A DNA stretch of 64,000 nt from Trametes villosa (lineage: Eukaryota; Basidiomycota; Agaricomycetes; Polyporales; Polyporaceae), in the NCBI GenBank assembly GCA_002964805.2, contig PUDQ02000001.1, forward strand, positions 1,512,001-1,576,000, written 5' to 3'. Within the stretch, counting starts at the first letter, position 1. Each line of letters begins with the position of its first letter. Below, one piece after another: positions 55,167-64,000 of this stretch. The position numbers and the translations under genes are program-made. The notes below the pieces were generated by a model that was not told the origin of the DNA, ran no database searches, and worked only from the letters and a program-made list of their open reading frames with translations.

Positions 55167-56415
55167 CTATATCCCGCCGAACAGCATCCCGCCCGTCTGC
55201 TCGGGCGCGGGTGCGGGATTGGGGATCGGCATCGGGACGGGCGTCGGGACGGGGACGGGTTCCGCGGGCGGCGGAGCGCTCGCCGCGACGGGGAACGACG
55301 GGGCGTAGGCGGAGGGCACGGTGTTAGAGTTGGTGTTCGTGGTCGAGATGGAGCCCATGTCCGACTCGGCGAGGCCGGTGCGCGCGAAGGCGGCGACCAT
55401 CGAGTCCTGCTCCTTGCGCCGCTTGTGGCGGCGCCGGCGGTCGTCCTTGATGACCCGCGCGATCCGGCGGCGGATGGCGCTGTGCAGCGCGGGGTCGGCC
55501 ATCGCCTGCTTGCACGCGTAGGCGGCGAGCTCGATGCTGGCGAGGAGGCGGACGGTCTCGGCGTGGTTCAGAGCCTGTATGTGCGCAGAGCGGTCCGTGG
55601 GTTTAGGGATGCAATGAGCGAATGCATCAGGGGCACAGACGCCGACGGGGAGGTCGGAGTGGGAGCACAGGAGCACAGGAGACGTCAGCGACCGCAGCGA
55701 GGGCGATGTGCGGCGGCGGGACTCACGTTCAATGACCAGGACACAACGCGGGCCCCCTCGACACAGCCGATAACGACGAAGTTCCCGCGTCTCTCCGCTT
55801 GGAGGGTGGCGCCCTGCACGGACTGATACTTAGTCAGGCACACGACAATAGCGAGCACGACCAACCTCTCCGAATACAGTCAGGATCTTCGAGGACGTCG
55901 CCGACCTGACGACTAATTCACGAAGGCGGTGAGAAACGCGTGCGGTGGAGCGGGGCTAAGCGAGAGGGGGCGCACCGACTCTGGACGACTGCCCGGTGAC
56001 CTCCTGGGAGACGATGCCGCGGCCCATATAGGCCCATGAGTCCTTCTCGGGCCTGCGGATGTGGACCTTGACGTGGATATCGCGGATGGGCTCGCGGGGC
56101 TGGGCGGCGCCGGCGATGGCTGCACGCATTTGTTCGTAAAGGCGGTCCATCTCGGTCAGAACTGGCACCGGAGGGGAGGGGATGTAGGCAGGTGCGCGGG
56201 CGACGCAGGCCAGGACTCACGAGTGGTTCCGGAGGGGTTGTTGACGACGGGGACGTCGAAGCGTTCATGCATGGCTTGGGGGATGTGCTGGGGCGCGGGG
56301 TTGTAGTCCATGGTGGCATCCATGACGTCCTCCATGTTGTGGTCTTCCGTAGGCTGGCGGCGCACGGTCGAGATACGCACGCGGAGAAAGGGAGGAGACG
56401 ACATACCATGTCCAT
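55167..56415 (-). CDS. Unrecognised protein with beta-rich central domain and basic C-terminal helix
   Basis: I cannot name this protein. Splicing gives MDM then PTEDHNMEDVMDATMDYNPA, HERFDVPVVNNPSGTT, LTEMDRLYEQMRAAIAGAAQ, then a compact beta-type region: REPIRDIHVKVHIRRPEKDS, WAYMGRGIVSQEVTGQSSRS, KILTVFGE, GATLQAERRGNFVVIGCVEG and ARVVSWSLN. A helix follows (HAETVRLLASIELAAYACKQ), then a strongly basic stretch IARVIKDDRRRRHKRRKEQD, likely a nuclear signal. The tail is proline-rich (PVPTPVPMPIPNPAPAPEQT). The central strand pattern recalls PH-like or EVH1-like folds, but this is a guess from pattern only. Confidence 0.7.
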
Positions 56416-56811
56416 GGCAGGCAGCTGGGCTGTGGTGGACGGAAAGGCGGGGTGGCTGAGGTGGTGGTCTGTGGTGGAGGTGTCTGAGTGCCGCAGAGCC
56501 CGAGCGAGCTCAACACGACCCCTTCAATGGGCGCCTCACACCCACGTGACTCATTAAGGCGCGTCGCAGCGCGTCGCGTACCCCGACCCCGCCACCCGAT
56601 CGCCCTCTCTCGTCCTTTGTCCCTCTCGCGTACAACCGCGGAATGAGACGCATTCGTACAACAGCAAGCGTCAATGGACTGTAGCGCTTAAAGAGAGCCA
56701 CATACGGCGGCAAAGACGAAAGCATGCCCAGGGAGAGTATTTAAACGGTTATAGAGCTGCGTCTCAGAATACATCCCCAACCTTCTCAGCTCCTACTACA
56801 CCAGCTTCAGC
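56416..56811. promoter_or_regulatory. Divergent promoter of two unrecognised genes
   Basis: A 396-bp interval between opposed starts. A TATTTAAA (56738-56745) sits about 68 bp before the plus-strand ATG and is a good TATA-box candidate. No gene is seen inside. Confidence 0.55.
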
Positions 56812-57580
56812 ATGGTTGACTATAATGCTGACGATCTAACCTCATTAGCTGAGGAAGTTTACCGTGTTTCCTGGGCAATTGAAATCGATGATGACGAAGT
56901 CCGCGAGCACGAGCACAAGGTGAGCAGAGGCTATGTTCCCGCTCTTAGCCACAGGCAGACGAGATCCTTCGCCCTCTCAGCGTTACGCGGAGGACGGCGA
57001 TTTCCTTCCGTCCTCCCAGGAATCAGCCAGCTCCCAGTACTCCGACGTTAGCTCTGGTTTTGGCTCGCAGATATCTGCTCAATCCAGCCAGGACGTCGGC
57101 GCTCAGACGACCGACAGCCAGGAAATCGACGGTCGCGCCATGGGGTTGCAGGAAGCCCAGGACGATGAGAGCAATCCAGACGCAACGACGCACATCAACA
57201 CGAACGACGAGGAGCCCCAGCCCCAGCCTCAGCCTCAGTCTCCGGCTTCAACCCACTTCGACCATGCTGTGCCTCCCCGTCCGTGGCCTCCTCTTCTACC
57301 AAACGAGACCCTGCCGGGAAGCAAGATCACCCTCCGTATGATACGCCTCATCGCCGGGCTGTACAGGCGGGTCCACACAGACCCAGCTATGGCTGACTGG
57401 CGCGACCACTGGGTACAGGCGGTCGCTATTTTGTACGACCTCGACGAGGAGGAGACGGCGTACGTGGAGATTCTCATGACGGCCCTTGGTAGGCGCGCCA
57501 TCGAAAGCGTGTTCGAGCCGGACGGGGAGCCCTGGCTGTTCAACATCGCGAGGTTCTACTGGACCAAGCATTCGATGTAG
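56812..57580 (+). CDS. Orphan acidic protein
   Basis: No family is recognised. Exon 1 (56812-56919) encodes MVDYNADDLTSLAEEVYRVS and an acidic/His stretch to EHEHK. The best acceptor giving an open frame is at 56980, so exon 2 starts with RYAEDGDFLPSSQESASSQY (56981-57580). Total 235 residues. The middle is Ser/Gln-rich with a QPQPQPQ run. The C-terminus is more ordered and helical: SKITLRMIRLIAGLYRRVHT, WVQAVAILYDLDEEETAYVE, ILMTALGRRAIESVFEPD and FNIARFYWTKHSM. It has a TATA-like element upstream and a convergent neighbour (TAF5) only 100 bp away, so it is probably expressed. Confidence 0.65.
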
Positions 57581-57680
57581 GCGTCCGACGAATTCTCTCG
57601 GTGGTGGTAGACGTCTCGCCCTTGTAGCACTCGTGTCTCTCTTCTGTTTGTTGTACAATATCATCATCGTCTGATAGTAT

Positions 57681-60517
57681 TCACCGCGTCTCTGGAGACA
57701 GGTATGGACCAGCCACTAGGCATAAGTTCCTAGGCGTGAACTGGACGTTAATGATCGGTGTCCGCTTCGTCGGGAATGTCGACAGCAAGTCCGTCCTGCA
57801 TGATAGCCGTTAACATCATGAATAAGAAGAGGAGCAGCGGAGTAAACTTACGTCTCGTTGCTCTCAGCCTCCTCCTTCTCCGGCGGGTGGTCCTCCGTCG
57901 TCCCGTTCGTCAGCGTGCCGTTCTCGCGTGCCTTCGTGCGCGGGCCACCGGCGGACTTGACGTCCCAGCACCGCACGGTCCAGTCGGCGCCACCGCTCAC
58001 CAGCAGGCTCGACTCGGCGCTGAACGCCAGCGAGTAGATCGACGCGGTGTGGCCCGTCATCTTCTTCACGCACTTGCCCGAGCCGAGATCCCACAGGCGG
58101 ATCGCGAGGTCCTCGCCTGTTATAGCCGCGTGGGTGGGGGCGGAAGGCGCAGAGAGGGGGAGAAGACGTACCGGCAGTTGCGAGATAGCGGCCGTCTGGG
58201 CTAAAGCTGAGCGTCGAGACGATGTCGTCGTGTCGGTAGAAGACCCGGACGCACGAGCCGCGCTGCACGTCCCATAGTCGCGCGGTTCCGTCGCTCGACG
58301 CGGTGCCGAGGTACAGCGAGTTGGGGTGGAACTGTACCGCCTATACATCGGATATCCTGACATTAGCCTCCGCGCCAATATCCCGTTCCACTCTTACTCA
58401 CGTTCACATCACTGAGGTGGCCGGCGTATATCCGCAACGCCGACGTTCGATCCGTCGACCACAGCCGTGCAGTCCTATCCCGGCTCGCGGTCGCGAAGTA
58501 GATCCCCATGGGACTCCACTTCACGTCCCAAACCGGGTTCTGGTGCCCCCGGTAGGCGACGACGTTCGTCATGGTATCAAGAGACCACAGGCGCGTCGTT
58601 GCGTCTGCGGAGGCGGAGAGGAGGTATCGTGGTGGGCTCGCAGAGCCACCAATGGGGTCGAAGGCGACGGAGTAGACGGGCCCGCTGTGCCCGACGAGTT
58701 TCCTAGTGGTTGAACCGCCCTTTTCTCGGATCTTGCTCAGCGAGGAGGCTGTTTGTCCGCTCACATGAGAGGAGTCTGAGGATTGGTTAGGGGAGCACTC
58801 ACGATCTCGTATTGAGCTCGACTGGAAGTCGCTGCGGTAGCCCTTGAGCTTCTCCCCCTTGAGACTCCATAGTCGGATGTAGCTCTCGGAGAAACCAGCC
58901 GCTAAGAGCGAGGTATCGGGTGAGAATTCACAACATGGAATCCTAAAACGTCCCGAGTGAGCGAATGCGTAGAAACATTAAAGGTCAAAACCTACCCCTC
59001 GCCAACGTCGTGGAAGGTATAAGCACAGATGCTGGGCAACGCGCGCGCCCTGGCAGTAGCGGCTTGTGCAGCGTTTGCGTTCGCGCCATTCAACATCGTG
59101 GGGTCCAAACGAATCCGCTTTCGCGTATCGCGGACCTTCTCCACCTCCCGCTTCACGTCTATCGTCTTGAACATGGGCGGATGTGGAGGCAATTCCGCAA
59201 GTGTTGGCGAAACGAGCCCAGGCGGAGGGGCCTGCCGCGCAATGTGCAGGTCATATCGAGCCGCAGGGTCGTGGTCGACCAGCGCTTGGTCTTGGAGAGT
59301 CCGTTCTGTCTCCGCGCGCAAGTCCTCGGGTAGAGGGGCGGGTCCGAGCTTCAGCTCGCCCTTCGCGGTATTGAAAGCACCTGCGTCTGTGCTGCTCCCG
59401 TTTGTCTGCGGGACGACCGCTGAGAGGAATCCTGTCGATTCTTCCCATGCGCGAGCTGATATGGACGTTGTTGGCGATGATGTTACTGAGTCCAGGCTTC
59501 AGCGGGGTGTTCGACAAATTGGTTTGGGGGTGTTACCTTCGAAGCGGAGATGGTTGTTGACCACTCGCATGACCGCAGCGCGACCTCGTCGGCCCTTCTC
59601 TCCTTGGAAGCCTTCCCCCGAACCCGAGGGCTCGCCTCCGACACCTTCCGTCAACCATCCAACCAGGAGGCCAAACCCTGAGCGGCTCATTCGCACGGTG
59701 TACTTCTCCGTCCTGAAGCGTTGCGCGACCTCGTCTGTCTGGACATGATATGGTAGGGTGATGGTGGAGAGGTGGTTGAGCGTCGAGTAGTGGATGGACG
59801 ACAGGGATGACGAGAACGAGGAGTAGAAGTCCTGTGCTACATTGGCACAAAGGGTGAGACATCAAGCTAAGTGTGTAAGTGGCCCGACATACCAGCTTCA
59901 CGGAAACCTTGGTGCACAAGGTCAAGGTAGAAGTGACAGAAGATGGGGAACAGAATAGGTCTGAACTCCGGCTAGGAAGTCTATAAGCATACGCGGCAAG
60001 TTCGCGCTAAGTAGCTAGTACTTACGCGGTACATGTCGAGTGAACCGTCCACCCATGCCTCCAATTCGCGGAAGCCTTCATGCTTATCCGTGGGGTCGAG
60101 TGATAGGATCTCCTCCGCACCAACCGGACCTATGCTGGACACGAGATTCTGGATATTCTGCGAGGTGCCCGTGGAAGACAGCTCCTGCAGGACGCTCGAG
60201 CTGCTCTTGAGCGCGTTCTGGTCCGCGTCCGCGGGGTTCTGCGCAAAGATGGCGAGCTGCTTGACTAGCTCCTCCTGAGAGATCGTGCTCGACGCCGCGG
60301 TTTCGGGTTGCTTCCCCTTGTCCGCAGAGGCGGCATTGCGCTCGATCTCCTCGAGGAACGCCTTTTCGGCCACGGTGTGTCCTCTCGCGCGTAGGTACTC
60401 CAAGATGAGTTGTTCCGCGCTCGAAGTAACATCTTTAGACGGCTCCGTCGCGGCAGGATTAGTGGCAGAGGGCGACATTCCGTCCGGAGTAGAGGCGGCG
60501 GGGGTAGCAGCAGACAT
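57681..60517 (-). CDS. TAF5: TFIID/SAGA subunit TAF5
   Basis: Taf5 is a scaffold of TFIID and SAGA. A LisH-type helix pair is near the start (AEQLILEYLRARGHTVAEKA). The TAF5 N-terminal domain follows (FRELEAWVDGSLDMYRPEFR, ILFPIFCHFYLDLVHQGFRE, AAQDFYSSF, VAQRFRTEKYTVRMSRSGFG). The WD40 propeller includes KLVGHSGPVYSVAFDPIGG, TATRLWS-like blades, RGSCVRVFYRHDDIVSTLSF, SGKCVKKMTGHTASIYSLAF and SGGADWTVRCWDVK. The final exon, after an intron following SNE, reads LSTFPTKRTPIINVQFTPRN and ends LVAGPYLSPETR, with stop TGA at 57681-57683. This exon is easily missed because frames stop earlier without splicing. Start MSAATPAASTPDG at 60517. Confidence 0.92.
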
Positions 60518-60888
60518 GGTGATATTTATCGTACAACAAGCAAGTTAGCACGTCGGAGCGGGGTCAGCGTGTCATGAACAGAGAGCAGTAGCAAGAGCAG
60601 CAGAGCCGTGAGGAGCAAGAGGGGAGGCGAGAGGGATGTGGACGGAGCGCGAGTGCGGCAGCCACAGCGATGTTCACGCGTCGGTCCAAGCCCAGCGCGC
60701 GCGCGTCACGTCAGAACTCCCACGCTCACACAATGGGCGACCCAGTCCATCCTCGGCCACATTCGAGTACTTTATACTCGCGATCGAGAAACATGGTCTA
60801 TACAACGCAAGTAGGATACATATTTGCACAGAGAGTATGATACGGTAATATACGAGCATATGCTACACATCGGCGCAGCCTCCTCCCA
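60518..60888. other. TAF5 promoter / RecQ 3' flank
   Basis: A 371-bp gap between two minus-strand genes. AT-rich words near 60770-60860 (tactttatactcgcg, ggtaatatacgag) mark the RecQ 3' side. No gene is supported. Confidence 0.45.
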
Positions 60889-63751
60889 CTAGTACTTGCC
60901 CCTGCGCCCTCGCTTGTAGCCGCCACCACCATAACCACCACGGTAGCCACCTCGAGACGATGACGCGCTGGACGTCTGCGTGTAGGTGCGCTTCTGCGAC
61001 GTGCGCGCCGGCGGAGCCGCAGGTTCCGCCCTCGCGTACCCCGCCTTCTTGCACTCGACGTCGAACGCCGCCACGAGCGCATTGAAGTCGGTGTCCACCA
61101 TGCTGCCGAACAGCGGATGGTACGTCGACCACTTGCCCGCCGTGAGACGGGGCGAGGTGATGCCGAAGGCCATGCGCGCCAGCAGCCGGGGGTCGTCCCG
61201 CTCAGGGCAAGCGTTGAGGATTGCCCGGATGCGGCCAGCATCGGGGACGGCTTGGGCGATGGGCTCGAACTCCACGCCTTGCCCCGCCAGGCAGAACGTG
61301 CACTGCCCACACATCCCGTCGGGGACAACGTTCTCGTCCCCAAAGTACGCTGCTAACAGCTGTGCCAGACCTGTGGAGAGTACGAGTGAGCACTGGTCGT
61401 CCGACATTGAACCACTTGGAATATCCACAATCATCCGTGGAAGCGAATTGAATGACTTGGCGGATCTTCTCGACGGCCTCCTCTTCGCGTGCCACCATAC
61501 GCTGGTACATCATCTCCGCGAGCGCCTTGATTTCCTTGAGTGCTCTTGGCAGCGGTTTGAGAACCATGTATCGCTAGGGACAGATCTTCGATTCAGGTGC
61601 CACGTTGGGGATAGAGGTCTACACACCGCTCTAACTTGCGAGACTTTGTTGGTAACATGTCCTACACACGACAGGTTATGTCTATGCCAGGATAGCATCA
61701 CTCTACAGAAACGTACCATTCAGCTCCCACATGTTGACCGTCCGAGCGAGGTCAGTCCGGGGGATCTTCGAGTATTCCGCCGCGTTCACCATGTCCACCT
61801 ACACCCGATATGAGCCTAAACCTGGTGAAAGGGGAAGGTGAAAATGCTCGTACTTGGTAGTTGGCGCCCTTTGGCGTCCAGTAGGTACGAATCGCCTTGG
61901 CAGCGGGCGAGTTATCGTTGAGGACCACCTTCCACCCATCTGCAGACTTGGCCGAGATGTCGTATATAGAGTAGAAGGGCGTGGTCGCGCGGATGTACTT
62001 GTAGTCCAGCTCGAGTTGGGCGTAGCATAGGTTCAGGACGTTTTGCTGCGACACGCTCAGATGGCGAACATAGTGCTATAGATGATTGGCGCACCCTGAT
62101 ATCGAAGCTGCAGGAGCGTATAGTCAGCATCGCTGCGGAAGAGAGTGACCGAAGTACCTACTCCTTCGCCTGCTTGTAAAGGTTGAAGTCCAGAGTGCCA
62201 TCAGGCGCAGGGTCCCTCAAGGCGACCTCTTGAAGCCAAAGCTCCAAGTCACGCTTCGCGCACGTATCTCCGCGAGCAAAGCCTTCGAGGACAGGCAGAT
62301 CTGTCGCGCATAGGAACATGTAACACGTCGAGGGCAGGCCGTCACGGCCCGCTCGCCCGACTTCCTGGCTGTAGTTCTCTAGAGTCTTCGGCATGAAGAG
62401 GTGGATAACCTACGCAAGGTAAGATGGAGTAAAAGCAAAGCCACACTCGGTCAACTCACCTGACGAATGTTTGCTAGATAAGGAACAGAACTCAGCATAG
62501 TGCCGGGCCAGGCTTGCTTGCAACCCACCTTTGTCGATGCCCATACCGAAGGCAATGGTCGCGACAACGATGCCCTTCGCGGAGTCCATGAACATCTGTT
62601 GAACGCGCTCCCGTTCCTCGGACGGCAAGCCCGCATGATACACCCAGGCTTCCAGTCCATGGGGGCGAACGAGGTTCGAGACCTCCTCCGCGTGCTTCTG
62701 CAGGGTCACGTACACGATTGAAGGCCCCGTGCGCTCTTTGAGGATGGACACCAGCCGGGTGATCTTCTCGTTCATGGAGCTCACGACCTCTGCTCGGAGG
62801 GAAAGGCTGCAAGCGGCTTAGCGAGACCTAGGGCGCGACGAGGGATGACAGACTCACTTCGGCCTGTACATCGGGATGCGGAAGACGCCCGCGGTGCGGT
62901 CGATAAAGAAGCTGTCGCAAATATCGTTCGCGACAGACGGCGTCGCAGTTGCGGTAAGACAGAGCACACGTTCGACGTCGAGCTCCTCCGCGAACCGCGC
63001 AATCTTCAGGTATTCCGGGCGGAAACTCGCGCCCCACTATACCACAGTCTGAGCATCCGACGGACATACAGGCTGCGCCCTCCCTACGCACCTGCGAGAT
63101 ACAGTGCGATTCGTCCACGGCCAGGAGCGATATCTTGACCATCCTCATCATGGCGATGAAGCCTTCATTGTTCAGCCTGTGACAGGACTTTCAGTCTCGT
63201 GAAAGGGACCGCATACAGACGCAGCTCACCTCTCCGGCGCGACGTAGAGAATCTTCATCGACCCCGACGTGACTTCCTGTTTGACCCACGCGGTCCTGCT
63301 TGCGTCTTGCGTGCTGTCCAAGCTCGCCGCCTTCACGCCCCGCATCACCAAACCGTCCACTTGGTCTTTCATGAGCGCGATGAGCGGGGAAATCACGAGG
63401 GTGAGCCCCTAAGCCGCTTTACACGTAAGCTTCCACCCATAAACACCAGGACGCGTCGCACTCACCTCCAGACATAGTGCGGGGATCTGATACGTCAAAC
63501 TCTTCCCCCCTGCCCAAGCAAAACTGTGGTCGGCCGAAGCCACAGGCATAGGATGGCACACTACGCACCTCCGGTGGGGAACAACACCAGCGCGTTCTCA
63601 TTGTCGACTATGATCCGGCGAATCACCTGAGTGATGCTCCTCATTCAGAGCCCAGTCTGTGAAGACGTGCAGCGGGACCCACCGCCTCCTGCTCGTGCCG
63701 GAAAGTGTCGAAGCCGAAGGTGTTTTTGAGGACGTCGAAAGCTTTCTCCAT
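60889..63751 (-). CDS. RecQ-family DNA helicase with RGG-type tail
   Basis: A superfamily 2 3'-5' DNA helicase. Exon 1 gives [20 protein letters not shown], with an intron inside the RecQ motif 0. Walker [20 protein letters not shown], is itself split by an intron. Other motifs: [36 protein letters not shown] (DESH box), [45 protein letters not shown] and [18 protein letters not shown] zinc-type cysteine cluster follows ([18 protein letters not shown]). The tail is Ser/Gly/Arg/Tyr-rich, ending [15 protein letters not shown] chose the ATG at 63751; the codons just upstream ([10 protein letters not shown]) look coding, so another 5' exon is possible. RecQ subfamily is not clear from sequence. 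Confidence 0.88.
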
Positions 63752-64000
63752 CGCAGACTTCGCGTACGCGCGATGTTGGCGGGTAGCAGAAATCGATGAG
63801 AAGAGACAGCGCAAGAGCTCTAGGAAGGTTCACGGCCGTGCCGCAGTAGTAAACTCAGAGTGCTTTACGGCAGAGAGCGCGTGTATCGACGCGACGTCTT
63901 TGTGGACGCGTTGTTTACATAGACGCCCACGATCTGACAATACGCTTTCCCACGCATGCTTATTCGCATTGGTATTACAGGGGCTCTCTCAACAAGAAGT
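63752..64000. other. Window edge, RecQ upstream region
   Basis: The last 249 bp lie upstream of the chosen RecQ ATG. The RecQ frame is open without an ATG back to a TGA near 63810, so part of this stretch may belong to a 5' exon or UTR. Nothing else can be assigned. Confidence 0.4.

Overview
The window is 64 kb of compact nuclear DNA from a filamentous basidiomycete, most likely an Agaricomycete and possibly a polypore. I infer this from the GC-rich coding sequence, genes cut by many 45-65 bp GT-AG introns, intergenic gaps of often 60-900 bp, and the gene families present (Pal1, ICE2, Dug3, fused PsuG-PsuK, sphingolipid delta-8 desaturase). Genes lie on both strands. I see no transposon, CRISPR array, rRNA or tRNA gene. 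All gene models are read by eye from frame continuity and splice signals; 11 models were summed and give a whole number of codons.

Layout. 1-1.7 kb: no recognisable gene. 1.7-11 kb: NUS1 (dolichol synthesis), SEC17/alpha-SNAP, PCM1 (UDP-GlcNAc synthesis), DUG3 (glutathione breakdown), ICE2 (ER membrane), MOCS2B (molybdopterin). 11-22 kb: fused pseudouridine glycosidase/kinase, mitochondrial IRC3-like helicase, ADP/ATP carrier, SIZ/PIAS SUMO ligase. 22-33 kb: NudC, a secreted Kex2-processed repeat precursor, ESF1, an EED-like WD40 protein, a complex I B14.7-type subunit, and a Rap1-like protein with two BRCT domains and a Myb domain. 34-44 kb: RPS16, mitochondrial uL4, RAD51, phosphoglycerate dehydrogenase, HIS7, Pal1. 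44-64 kb: MetE-C-like protein, RPL13, delta-8 sphingolipid desaturase, metallophosphoesterase, a membrane sensor-like protein, two unrecognised proteins, TAF5 and a RecQ helicase.

Most of the window is housekeeping, and the order of genes does not suggest one pathway cluster. The exception that stands out is the gene at 23328-24184. It encodes a signal peptide, a short pro-region, and eight tandem copies of a roughly 28-residue peptide; seven copies end in Lys-x-Lys-Arg and the last ends at the stop. It should release a family of near-identical secreted peptides of unknown function.

Other points of interest are three MluI cell-cycle boxes spaced exactly 18 bp apart upstream of RAD51, a GC-AG intron in RPS16, a perfect 9-bp inverted repeat in the RPS16/MRPL4 divergent promoter, and candidate telomere (Rap1-like) and Polycomb (EED-like) proteins.
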